Assembly: GCA_009733775.1 (NCBI GenBank)
Contig: WOGZ01000063.1
Location: 62,001-126,000, forward strand
DNA: 64,000 nucleotides
Direction of reading: 5' to 3'
Source: Alectoria sarmentosa
Taxonomy: Eukaryota > Ascomycota > Lecanoromycetes > Lecanorales > Parmeliaceae
Shown: one piece after another, positions 23,846-34,910 of the stretch
Position numbering within the stretch: position 1 is the first letter of the stretch
Layout of the letters: each line of letters begins with the position of its first letter
Notes under the pieces: model-generated
Database searches by the model: none
What the model saw: only the letters and a program-made list of their open reading frames with translations
What the model was told of the DNA's origin: nothing
Program-made: the position numbers and the translations under genes

Positions 23846-25260
23846 ATAACATTATTTAAATATTTTATTTTTAAATAACGTCGCATTATATCGATCGTAG
23901 ATTTAATTTATAAAATTGAAATTATATCGTAGAATTTTTATAATATATAAATAACGCGCAATATAATTTATTAATTTTATTATAAATTAAATAAATTAAA
24001 TAATTTTCAAAAAAAGACTAAAAAACGAGTTATTAAAAAAGTTTGTTAATAAATCTCGCAGTAAAGAATTTTTTATATTAATTAAAACACTTTTCGATCG
24101 TTTAAAAGTGTAAAATATGCGTTATTAAATTAAAAAAAAGATAAAAAGCGAGATAAAAAAAAAAGAACGCGTTTTAAAAAAACGAAAATCGATTAATTCA
24201 AGAAAAAAACGATTATGAAAGCGAAAAATCTATTTAAATTCTTTTTAAAGATTTTTTTACGCGTTTATAAATAATAATAAATAATTATTAAATTCGTTTT
24301 CGATTTCGATTGTTAATAATAATAAATTTCGCGAAAAATCGTTTAAAAAGATTAATATAAATTTTAAAAGAGAAATAAAAGAAATATATATTTTAAACGT
24401 TTAATAACGTTTAAATAAAAGATATTAAAATTAAATATATTTATATTAACGATAAATTGATAAATTAATAAAAAAATAACGATTATACGCGTCTTTTTAA
24501 ATAAATAAATAAATCGAAAAAAATATTAATCGCCTCGAACGAGATTTAATACGATTTCAAAATCGATATTTAAATATTTATTAATTTGACGAATGATAAA
24601 TCGAATTTCATAATTTATGCATTATTGAAAAGCGCAAAATAAATTTTACAATTTATAAAATTATAAAAAAATTGTATTTTTAAGAAAATAAAAATTATAA
24701 AGTGTAAAATATATATATACAAATTTTTAATAAGAGCGCTCGAAAGACTTCAATGTCGTTATTTAAACGTAAATCGAAAAGCGTAATAACATAAAATTTA
24801 TAATTAATTATATATATAAATTTAAAATATTTTAACTTAATTTTATCTTAATTTTTTTATATAATATTAATATAAATTTTAATAAACTTTTTATATATTT
24901 ATAAATACTTTAAAAGTAATAAAATAATTTTAATAAAATTGCGAAGAGAATTTTAATATAATTTTTTATAATAAATTATATAACGTATTTTAACTTTTAA
25001 CATAATAATTCTTCGTATACTTTTAAAAAAAATCGCTTTTAAAAAATGTATTAACGACATTTTCACGATTTTTTGAACTGAGATAAAATCTCGAATTAAA
25101 GACTTAACGCTTATATATCTAAAAATGCTTTCACGAAATTCGTTTTTTTAATAAATTGTTAATAGAAATTTTATATCACGAGACTTTTATTAACGTTGAA
25201 ATCTTACGAGATTTGTTATATACGAGTATTATTACATTTTTGTTACGAGTTAATATTTTA
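23846..25260. other. AT-rich degraded DNA to the right edge of block 1
   Basis: No gene is visible. It is probably the continuation of the sequence left of element A. The AT-rich composition ends near 25,260. Confidence 0.5.
24590..24900 (-). repeat. Right arm of the inverted repeat at the edges of AT-block 1
   Basis: Its reverse complement matches 6,800-7,120, including the TTAAGTTAAAATATTTTAAA core and CTTTCGAG and GCGCTTTTCAA landmarks. Confidence 0.5.
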
Positions 25261-25639
25261 CTTTCAATGTATCGTTATTGCGAACAATATGCATAAGACA
25301 TGAATCGTAAGAGCATTGTCAATCTGCCAAGCTTGTTCATAGAGTGGGTTACGAAAGATGCTTCTGATAGGCTACTAGTATCATTGCGAAAAACCCCCTG
25401 CCGACCTTAAAGTATGTGGGTGCCAGGCCGGCTAGCGGGGGCTAAGAAGAGCGCAAACTCTAAGAACGCCACAGCCGGTCGACGACCACGGTAGCGGGCT
25501 CCTAGCGCGATTTCGGTCACGTCTCTGTACACGTCTCGGTACACGTCTCGGTACACGTCTCTAAAAGCAAAACATCTCCCTCGGAGATATAGGTACTGAC
25601 CTTTTTTCTTTCATTGACCTTGGTTTCTCGTGACGCGCA
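25261..25639 (+). promoter_or_regulatory. Short CTF18 upstream region with a 12-bp tandem repeat
   Basis: Only about 380 bp of normal-composition DNA separates the AT-rich block from the CTF18 start. It includes GC-rich sequence at 25,400-25,510 and four tandem copies of a 12-mer around GTACACGTCTCG (about 25,516-25,562), some 80 bp before the ATG. The repeat could be a promoter element or leader sequence; its function is unknown. Confidence 0.5.
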
Positions 25640-28607
25640 ATGTCGTTAAGATGGTCATCCATGATCTATCCACCAAGCTCATCACCTCCATCCATACTGA
25701 AAAACCGCAAAAGACAGCATGAGCTTGAAATACCCTCGCAGGTAAAGAGGAAGGCTCTGATTGCGAAGGGTGAAGGTTCCGCGAGAGTGGAGCTCCGAAC
25801 GCCCGCATTGGATTACCCTGACACGGCGTCACTAGAAGTTCGAGAACTGAACAACGTAGCCTCAACGTCGCAAGGGCCCTTCGCGGACGACGACGACGAC
25901 GATCATGAAAGCAAAGCGCATAATGGTGCCATACTTGACTCCTTTGAAAGGGGAAAGTCAAGGACAACAGATACAGCGCCGAATTTCGAATCTACTCTGG
26001 CCAGACCAGAAAATAGTTGGCAGCAACATTTGTCATGTCGAGCGCGTGAAGCGAAGACATCATCGGGCAAAACCTTCAAACTCCAATTGAGGAAGGCACA
26101 CGCTCCCATATCATACGAACAACTCGTTGCTGAGCGGTCTATCACTATACCTGGGAGGGCAACCAAGAGCTATTATGGCGTCGACGTCCACAAGCTGCTT
26201 GATGAGGCCGCCAAAGATACTGATAATGAGAAATATGAGGACAGCGAAGCTCCACATCGTTCGATAGAAGCGCAAATGCCCAGCAAAACCTCTCAGAAAG
26301 GTCGAACGATGCTGTGGACGGAGAAGTATCGCGCCAGAAAGTTCACAGATCTGGTCGGAGACGAGCGTACGCATCGTGACGTTCTGCGATGGCTCAAAGG
26401 CTGGGATTCAATTGTCTTTCCAGGCTCAAGCAGACCTAAGCCAAAGACCAAGTTCATGATGACCGAAACAGGGCCTCAGCAGCAACGGAAGGTACTTTTG
26501 CTTTCAGGACCTCCCGGTCTGGGCAAGACGACACTTGCACATGTTTGCGCAAGACAAGCCGGGTATGAGGTAGTGGAGATCAACGCCAGTGACGAGAGAA
26601 GCCGTGATGTCGTCAAAGGACGAATAAAAGACTGCGTTGGTACTGAGAATGTCAGAGGTATCAACATCAAGGATGCAGCAGGTACTACTCGCAAGGCTGG
26701 AAAACCGGTTTGTATTATCGTTGACGAGGTTGACGGCGTGGTCAGTGGGAGTAGCAGTGGAGGTGAAGGTGGATTTATTAAGGCCTTGGTCGATTTAATT
26801 ACCCTTGATCAGAAGAACTCAACCGTCGTCGGATCTACCTCAGCCAATCCGGTCAGATTGAAAAAAGAGGGCGACAGATTTCGACTCCTGCGACCAATGA
26901 TCCTGATCTGTAACGATGTGTATCATTCCGCCCTGCGCCCTCTTCGTGCTCCCACAATGGCCGAGATCATCCACATTAGAAGGCCGCCTCTTGAAAAGGT
27001 CGTGGCCAGACTCAAATCAGTCTTCGACAAAGAGGGTGTCGCTTGTGACGGGGATGGCGTGCGAAGGCTTTGTGAGGCAACCTGGGGTGTCAGCGACAGA
27101 AGAGAGTCTCGCACGAATTCTCGTGGTACTGGTGAAGGTGACATGCGAGGCTTACTGGTAGTCGGCGAATGGGTGGCATCTAAGATGCGAGCGTCTACTG
27201 AGAGAACGGTTCGATTGACGAGGAAGTGGGTAGAGGAGCATATGCTGGAAAATCTCTCGCACGACGGAGGCGGAGCTCGAGGGTTGGGCCGTGGCGGCGC
27301 AAAAGAGGTCGTCGAGCGGGTCTTCTTAGATGGTGCAGGTTTTCCCAAGGCTGCCTTTACAGCACCAAATCATATTTGCAAAGTGCAGAACAGAGACTCT
27401 CTGGGAGTGTCAGAGCTTGCAAAGCACACAGCCACGAGTCAGCTGCGGGACCTTGTCGACGCATGTGGCGAGAGCGACCGCATTATGACTGATTGCTTTA
27501 CTACATACCCTTCGCGGTCCTTCCAAGACGATAGTTTCCTCTCCAAGCCTAACGCTGCATACGAGTGGCTACAATTTCACGATCAGTTGTCTTCGAAGAT
27601 GTACGGGGGTCAGGAATGGGAGCTTGGACCGTATCTTTCGCACACAGTTATAGGATTCCATCAACTATTCGCTTCTCCAGCAAAGCAGTCGTGGGCGACT
27701 AACCAGACACGTTGGGATGGTGACGACGAGAAGCCTCTTCCTTTCTCCGGCCCTCGAGCAGACTATCTGGCCTCGGAGGCCTTGAAGCATAACAAGGCTG
27801 TCCTGCTCGGCCTTCAGTCTTCCTTGTCATCTCAATTGCTCCGCTCCTTCAGGTCTGCTGATGACATCTCGACGGATCTCCTCCCAAATCTCATCAGGAT
27901 GCTGACGCCGAATGTCAAGCCCATTGTCGTGGGCGGAGGTGGTGACCAGAGAGGTGTAGTAAGCGTTCGAAAGGAAAGAGAGCGAGAAATGATCCAGCGT
28001 GCTGTTGGCGTTATGGGCGCTGTTGGCGTCACACTTGAGCGAGCCAGAGTCGAGACGGGTCAAAGTGGCATCAGCACCCACATATATCGCATGGAACCGT
28101 AATTCAGCCCGTGCCGTGGTTTGGATAAGACTTATACTGACCCGTCTCTATAGCCCAATAGACAGCTTGGCTGCTTTCGAAACTAATGGTCAAAATGGTC
28201 CAACGACACCTCCAGTGAGATACGCGATCCGCCAAGCTCTCGACCAGGAGTATCAGAAATATCTACTGCGTCAGCGTGCTGATGCTCGTCAAGTTAAATA
28301 CAAAGCTGGAGGCGGCCTTGGTTCTGACGCAGATCCCAAAGCCGAGGACATCGAAAATGCGAGTACCCGGGAACATGGAGTACATTTGAAGCCGGTAGCA
28401 GTCAAGCGTGACTTCTTTGGGAGGATTATTAATGTAGCTCGACCCATGGCAAGAGGTCACTCAGGGCACAGTGAAGGTGAAGAATTGTGGGATTCGAAGT
28501 TGGATGGGAAGGGGAAGGAGAGGAAGGTGTGGGTAAGCTTTCATGAAGGTTTCTCGAATGCGGTCAGGAAACCAATTACGCTCGACGAACTGATGCGAGG
28601 GTTTTAG
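25640..28607 (+). CDS. CTF18: Ctf18, large subunit of the alternative RFC clamp loader
   Basis: Predicted as join(25640..28098,28154..28607), 970 residues. The 55-nt intron has a GTAATT donor, CTGAC branch and TAG acceptor, and splicing restores YRMEPPIDSLAAF, a conserved Ctf18 segment. AAA+ motifs are clear: WTEKYRARKFTDLVGD (RFC box), Walker A GPPGLGKTT at residues 290-298, EINASDERS, Walker B DEVD at 362-365, and sensor-1 LICND. The C-terminus has the VRYAIRQALDQEY and VKRDFFGR blocks typical of Ctf18, the region that binds Ctf8-Dcc1 and links to DNA polymerase epsilon. The complex loads or unloads PCNA and supports sister-chromatid cohesion and replication checkpoint signalling in the nucleus. 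The N-terminal 220 residues are mostly disordered, with a poly-Asp run. Confidence 0.95.
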
Positions 28608-29084
28608 ACCAATACCCTAACTACAGGCATGAACAAGCGGGACTCCGATGATGAAAACTTGACTGCGTAGCACTTATTATTTAAGATGTAGGGAATTTAT
28701 TATCTTCCCTCGTGGAGATCCACCGTAGTGGAGAAGATCCATCGAACATCGTTGACGTGCGATTATGCTGGCTACTAAAGACATTGGAAGTAGAATCTAG
28801 GTGAACATCACCACAGCCAGTGGCCATTCCGGACTTAGACATATTTCCATACCTATCCGTTGTCAGTCCCCAGGTCCTGAACTGGAGATGCTACTGGGAG
28901 GGTTCGCTATAACCATATGGCTATTCAAAATCTATCGAGCGTATGGAACGACGAGCCGTGATCCTAACCGAACTCATGTCTGTCCAATGTCATTCCTTCG
29001 ACCCTAGAAGAAAGATGCTTTCAGGAGACTTACTAGGAAGCCGGGTGCTCCATCAATGATAGAAACAGGAGTTCACCATGTGAA
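28608..29084. other. Convergent intergenic region
   Basis: 3' flanks of CTF18 and of the minus-strand gene at 29,085. The frame at 28,801-29,007 lacks a plausible start or domain. Confidence 0.5.
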
Positions 29085-30547
29085 TCAGAGATAAGCGAAG
29101 CGATTGGCGCAGTCCGCTGGATCATGGATACGGCCAGTTGTTTCCTCAAGGCGCTTGCTCACCAGAAACCATGTATTCTCCATGACATATTTGTACGCTT
29201 CAACAAGCAGCCTATCCTCCCTGTCATCAAAGTCTGCTGGGACTGGTTGCGTAATGGCCTTGAGGTTTGTTCCCGCATGCAAATCAAGTTCACAGGGTTT
29301 GAAGACCTCGCCTCTTGCAGAGGCGATGAGCGTAGCGTTTCGCTTGTAGCGGGCATAGATGGCATTTCCTGTAAGATTTGAAGCCCTGCCTTTGGCGGAA
29401 CGAGCGTTGTTGATGATTTCTGCGATTTCGTCGAACTGTCTATTTTCTTGACGCAGGCAATAAATCTCATGGTTCTCCTGAATGAATTCTCAGATCAGTT
29501 ACTTCCTCTTTCTAGCGGAGGACTAACATCATGGAAAGCGTTTCTGACTTTGAGGGTATGGGAGTAATAAGAAAGGGTTAGCGACTCCCGAAGAGTCTTG
29601 GAATGAGAACAGTTGTGGCTGGGGGACTCCTACCGGATCCATGTCACCTTTCGCCTTCTTCTGTACCCCTCCAGCAGCGATACGGCTTGATGCCTCAGAC
29701 AATGCTCTCTTCATCTGCGTAGCATTTCCTCTGATGGCAAGGTCGCTGTTCGATGGCTCAGTAGGTCTGGTAGACATTGCAATATTCGAAACAAGGTTCG
29801 CGCCAAAGGTACGACCTGAAGCTCCACGAAACAAACGCTTGTTCTGGGTCGTGGTTCCCCTCATAGCAAGCTGAATGGTAGATAGCCCTGCTGAGGTAAG
29901 AGAGGATGTGGAAGAATTGTTGGCGCTAAGATAGTATGGACCGGTGCCTGAGAAGCGTTCCAAAGCGGTATCAGTCAATTGAGGAGTAGGAAGGCCGTGA
30001 TTGAGGGCGTTGATGACCATATGGTCACCGTTCATGATTTCGAACCGGGATCCCGTTTGGGTCTCATTCCCATTTGAGTTGGCTTGCATACGAATGGTAT
30101 CCGTTGCTCCAGAGCGGAATTCGCTGCTCTTAGACAGGGCAGGAACTTCGAGGCCAGAATTGACTGGGAGGACTGGGAGGGACGGAGCATGCATGGAGTC
30201 AAAATTAGACCCGGTACTCTGAGACAAAGATCCGAATTCACCACAGTGGAGGGAATCTTGATGGTGGTCCTGAATCAAATTAGCTGTGCCTAGAGTTGTA
30301 GGAGTTTTGGTGTACCCACGGTAGAATACCCATCATCGTGATGTAAGGCAGCAGCTAGATTAGTAGACATAGTAAGCTCGGCACAGAAATCGTCGAGCTG
30401 TTTTTTGACATTGAAGATCAAGCTCATTGCACCCTGATTCATGTCCGACGGGGTTGACTCTAGAAGAGCAAGGTCAGAGAGAAGATCAATTAGATCAGAC
30501 ATCGTGGTGTCTTCTTGATTGCATGTATCTTTAGACGAAGTGGTCAT
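29085..30547 (-). CDS. Unrecognised fungal protein with possible Myb/SANT-like C-terminal region, four exons
   Basis: Best model: complement(join(29085..29477,29528..29547,29648..30269,30320..30547)), 420 residues, ATG at 30547. The C-terminal exon encodes IYCLRQENRQFDEIAEIIN.. NAIYARYKRNA.., then DREDRLLVEAYKYV and a Trp-containing helix ending DPADCANRFAYL. These two helical repeats suggest a Myb/SANT-type DNA-binding fold, but I cannot name the family. The middle exon is Ser/Thr/Asn-rich and probably disordered. The 20-nt third exon (VRNAFHD) lies between good signals: GCTAAC branch before it and GTTAGT donor after it. The first intron is ambiguous: a GTGGGT donor with TTCAG acceptor (used here) or a GTACAC donor with CAAG acceptor; both keep frame. 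Confidence 0.65.
29528..29547 (-). other. Predicted 20-nt micro-exon
   Basis: It connects the long Ser-rich exon (phase 1) to the C-terminal exon (phase 0) and supplies six residues plus a shared codon. A single-intron alternative (donor GTAGGA near 29,633 to acceptor 29,478) also keeps frame and would skip it. Confidence 0.45.
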
Positions 30548-31477
30548 TTGGTGTGAACACAAACGGTGAGGTGTTCTTCCAAATAGTGAGAATATGCATG
30601 GACCGCACTGACAAACTTACAGGTCTGTGCGAGATAGAGTATAAGCCAACGGAAGCAATACGTGTTGAAGCAAGAGAAGCGATAATGTCATCGAATGCAA
30701 TGTTGAAGAACCCAGTTGAGTCTATGAAAAAAAGACGACCAATTTGCGCCAGTGGCGAATCCTTGTTTATATTTTGTCAGACTGTCATCAACATCTAATT
30801 CGTTGCAAGTCAAATTGTGCATGGAATTTCCTGGCCTCCTAGTCATTTATATAGGTTTCCTTTCAGGCTTTCAAGAAATTTCCGTACCAATAGCATATTA
30901 AGCATCCACCTTCATGCATTCATCTTCATGCATTACTCCCTAGGCTTTAATGCTGACAGCTTTTCATGGTCTTTCAGAATTATGCTATACCAAGAAGACG
31001 GGGCAGCAGATTTGACATATCAATGCAGTCATCGAATATAATTTTCAAGATTCAAAAGTAGTGGCAGATGCGCAAAGTAGACATCAAGAAAGTAGCAGAT
31101 GTCATGACATTTGCGTGGCCTCTCAGTCATGGTGTTGAGGTAGGTAGCTACTTAGCCAAGAGCACATTAGACAATTGGGATGGGTCCCAAACAGAATCTT
31201 GACCTTGGTCTGTGTTCAATTGCAAAGACAGCCGCAAACCTCCCAACAATTTACTCGATTCGACAGTACTTACTGAAATGATTATTTGTTGATAACTCAT
31301 GATAAGTAACGATGGAGAACATTAAAGACGCTGGCAAACGGCGCTTTCGGCGGCAAATGGTCTTGGCAACGTCGTCGCCGTAGTGGGGTCCTGCTACTCA
31401 TTTCTCAGACCCTCGGTCTCTACACGATTCTCTCACGGACTTCTACTTCTTTACTCCCTTTTTCCTAGCTACGCAGC
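30548..31477. promoter_or_regulatory. Divergent intergenic region
   Basis: 930 bp between divergent start codons at 30,547 (minus) and 31,478 (plus), so it should contain both promoters. Pyrimidine-rich sequence (31,420-31,470) precedes the plus-strand ATG, as is common before fungal starts. No specific binding sites are recognised. Confidence 0.45.
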
Positions 31478-32348
31478 ATGCCCGACCTATTCTACATACT
31501 GCTGTCGCCAATCCTGCTGCTCATCTCAATTCCTCTCTCATTATTAGCTGCTCTTACAACCACGCTAGCCTTCTCTACTTTATTTTTTCGTGCTCTTCTT
31601 GTATATGCTGAGCTCGGAGCCGTCTTAATACAGAACCAATTTGTTAGCCAACATGCAAACGAAAAGACTCTAGCACCTACAAGGTCGACTCTAGCTGTTG
31701 CCGAGGGAAACCAGCCCCGGCACAAGAGCAGAAGAAGCAGTGCAGGTAGTGGATCCAATGGTGGATCTACAACGCCTGGAGTTCCGGATACGAGTTTTAG
31801 TATGAACAGCCGCGATTTTGAAGGGGTGGGGGGTGTGAGTTGCTTTTTCCGAATCACATCTTTCTAATTCACTGTATTTTGAGTTGTGAGACTCGTCGCA
31901 GGAGTTGAAGACTCCCTGAACGTGTTTCGTGACTCAAATCTGATTTCAAAAGAGACGTTCTGACTTCGAATTCATTTAGTGGAGATTCCCGGGCACAGAA
32001 GACGAGGATGCAATATGGGCGTCTCTGAACTCTCGACTCGAACTGCCAGCAATGGTCGATGGCCGTCGCCGCAATCATCACCGCTCAAGAACTTCCGGTA
32101 GCTTCACAACCGTGTCTTTACCCCTCAAGTCACCTGTGCGATCTCGAGCGAGGACTCCTACCAGCATTCGAGGGGGGAGAAGTACCAGTCCCGAAGAGTA
32201 TTTCGCCAGCCGTGAACCCTCCAAGTCGACGACCGCTTTGGACGCCGCCAACATCGGAAAGGTTCTTCTGCACCATAAACTCTGGGGGTCTCCTTCTGGA
32301 TCTTCTCAAGGGTCAAATGGCACGTCAATTGAAGGTGTGCGTGCCTAA
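31478..32348 (+). CDS. Fungal protein with N-terminal membrane anchor, function unknown
   Basis: Predicted as join(31478..31834,31980..32348), 241 residues. The intron has a GTGAGT donor, CTGAC branch and TTTAG acceptor; joining gives EGVGGWRFPGTEDEDAIW, a natural acidic/aromatic continuation. The first 50 residues are strongly hydrophobic (FYILLSPILLLISIPLSLLA and a second stretch), forming a signal-anchor or hairpin. The remainder is Ser/Arg-rich and probably cytosolic and disordered, with SRLELPAMVDGRRRN in the middle. The 3' end is uncertain: a GTGTGC donor near 32,336 could lead to another exon after CATACAG at about 32,379. I recognise no named family. Confidence 0.6.
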
Positions 32349-32522
32349 TATTTACTGAGACCATCGACCATCCATACAGTGCTATGCGTGAGATTGAGTT
32401 CTATTAAGACGCCTTTCTACACAAGACACCAGAACGCCAGTCTATTGTTGAATGATGCCGCTTGCAGATCGAATGCCCGGACTCCACACCACCTCAAGTG
32501 ACGGATGGAATTTCTAAAAGCA

Positions 32523-34363
32523 TTATGCCTGCCTTTCATGACGTGAAACTTCCTCCATCTCTTTTCGCATGACACGATTGAATTCGGAAGAGCCGTCCAA
32601 GTATACTGCGCCCGAGAGTTTGGAGTTAGCGTCTGCTTTCCAACGCACCAGAATGAATTTAAAGACAAGTGCGGAGCATGTAGGGGAGAGATGGAGACAT
32701 CTAATATCTACTCGCCCATGTCTTGGGGCGCCAATTTCGGTACCGACAAAAATAGGACGGCTCGGAAATGTACGTACCGTGGTGACCGGCTTTTTCTATT
32801 ATCAGAACCTTGGCTGAGCCATTGTCAGCCTTCTTCTCATCGGCAGAGGCCGTCTTCAATATCTTCGCCTTCTCCTCCTCTATCTTCTGTTTAGCAGCAT
32901 AGCCACCAGCTTTATCCATCCAGTCATTCTCTCCGTACATGAGAACAACCGGAATGCCATTCTCTCGCTTCCGCGCCGCCGACTCGACATTGGAGGACGT
33001 CGATCCTAGTTGTAGGTATTGCCGGCCGACGCCTTGAATCCGCCGTATGAGGGGACTTCGGGCAAATGCGCCCGGTGCCAGTATGTACGCCAAGGCATAC
33101 TCCCCACTACCTCGCTGTTTGAATAGTGAATAAGCGTAACTGTGTAGTGCCTGAGCTTCTTCAGTCCCCAAGTGAGAGAACCGTCGAGACGTCCAGCCTG
33201 AGACGAAGCGGGGACCGAACGGGCCGGACCAGCGAACCAAGCTGAATGGAGATATGTTCGCATCCCACAAATAGGTCAGCCATTTGGGCAGTGGTTTTCT
33301 TGGAGCAGCAGGCGGGGGTTTGTCTCCAGTCTTGCTGGTTTCCTCTCTTTTCGACCTCGCATTGAGAAAGTTATTGTTGTCTCCTTGCTTTGCGAACTCT
33401 AATACCTGAGGATTTGAGCTGCTCTTGACATACTGTTGATCTTGGCTGAGTTCATTTGTTAGGGTGGAATCTGTAGGTTCCGGCAGCTTAGCATTCACTG
33501 CATACGGGTCCTCGGGTATTCCAACAGGCGAAGCCAGTATCAATTTATTAAGATGTCCAGGATATTTCAAGGCATAAGCCACGGACATGTAACCTCCAAG
33601 AGAGTGACCGACGAGGGTGAACCGATCGATCCTTTTCTGCACCCGCCATTCTTCTAAAGCATCGATAAACCAATTTTCTGCCTCAGTGATGCACTTTTGC
33701 CGGTCTTTGGAGTGTATTTTGAATGGTGGTCTACTACTTCGACCCATTCCCAGGAGATCAAGGGCATACACTTTCCACCCTTTGACTCGACTTAATCCTT
33801 CGAAATTCTTGTAGAAGAAGCCGAGTCCTGCACCATAACCATGCAGAATGACCAGATTCTGCTCAATGTCTTCGCCCATGCGTTCCACCGAGAATTCGTT
33901 GAGGGCTCGATTCTTGCCACTTAATTCTACCAAATTCGAATGCCATTGTCGGGGTCCGTATGGATCATTATTTGAATGTGTTTGGACAGCCGAGGCCTTG
34001 TCGGCGCTGTTATCAGAGAAGGAAGCTGTCGATGGGGTTTTGGAGGGAAGCGTCTTCCCCGTTTGTGTGTGAGTCGGAGGTTGCTTGAGATATGGGATGT
34101 ACGAAAGAACACTATGTTCGGCTTTGGCAGCTGGTATATTTGCCCACTACGCTGGATCAGCACATGCATCTTCTTCCCTGATGATGACTTACCCATTGGC
34201 TGAAACCTTCCTTGTAGCCTAATGTAAAGTACCCACCCACCCTTCCCGTCTGATTTGTCTCGGTAGGTGTGTTGCTTGCTTTTTCACGTTGAGACGCCAA
34301 GGGACTGTGCTGAGAGCTTGGTCGGAATTCATCGTCGCCGCCATTAGCGGTGGTGGTAGACAT
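32523..34363 (-). CDS. Alpha/beta hydrolase of the ABHD5/ICT1/CLD1 family
   Basis: Predicted as complement(join(32523..32605,32778..34146,34193..34363)), 540 residues, ATG at 34363. Phases agree: a 46-nt intron with GTAAGT donor joins GYKEGFSQW to WANIPAAKAEH, and a 172-nt intron (GTACGT donor, GCTAAC branch, GCAG acceptor) joins AGHH to VYLDGSSEFNRVM. Motifs: HGYGAGLGFFYKN (oxyanion loop), nucleophile elbow GHSLGGY with Ser239, YGENDWMD (acid) and GHHVYLD. The last also gives an HX4D box (residues 512-517) of the type linked to lysophosphatidic-acid acyltransferase activity in CGI-58 and Ict1. Family members act as phospholipases or acyltransferases on phosphatidic acid and cardiolipin at mitochondria or lipid droplets. 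About 80 residues between core strands form a polar insert. Confidence 0.9.
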
Positions 34364-34910
34364 GTTCGCGGTGTGTTGGAGGCCCTCTAGGTGCAGGAGA
34401 TTTGTGATACCGGTCACACACCGTGGGTTACAGAGGACAGGTGGCAAGAGAACTGCGAACAGAGTACGCTTCTTGTACGATGACCTGGCACTGAGGTTGA
34501 TGGAAACGAAATTTGAAGGCGACAGATTGGTGGGATTTGCCTGTCTAGTGTGTATTTGCGAATAATAGGCACCCAATCTCGACAATGGAAAGCGTAGGCC
34601 TAGGGAGACGTACTTATTATACTGGAGGTCTAGGGATGGAGAACGGCAATGCGTGCATAGTCTCGTACTCGTAAGTCGTAATTGAGGTGGCTCCTCGGCT
34701 GACAGGATGCGGGACGGAGTATCAACAAGCCGACCTCAGCTGATTGATTTGCACCAACATTGAAGTATTCTAACACCCTGGTCGATTCGCAATGACTATG
34801 GAACGGGCATGATGAGTACACAATTTTCGGCTGGCGAGTTCTTGTTGCCCTTCATCGAATGGTGGGAGGAGCTTGAGCAAGTACGGAGTAGAAGGGTGGC
34901 CTAGGGTACC
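34364..34910. promoter_or_regulatory. Bidirectional promoter between the lipid hydrolase and Spo7-like genes
   Basis: 547 bp separate the two start codons in head-to-head orientation. In-frame codons upstream of the hydrolase ATG are open, but no earlier ATG is present in that frame to 34,585. No specific motif is claimed. Confidence 0.5.

Noticed and set aside
26923..27348. 141-codon minus-strand frame inside CTF18
   Set aside because: Antisense shadow of a GC-rich exon; the sense frame has clear AAA+ motifs.
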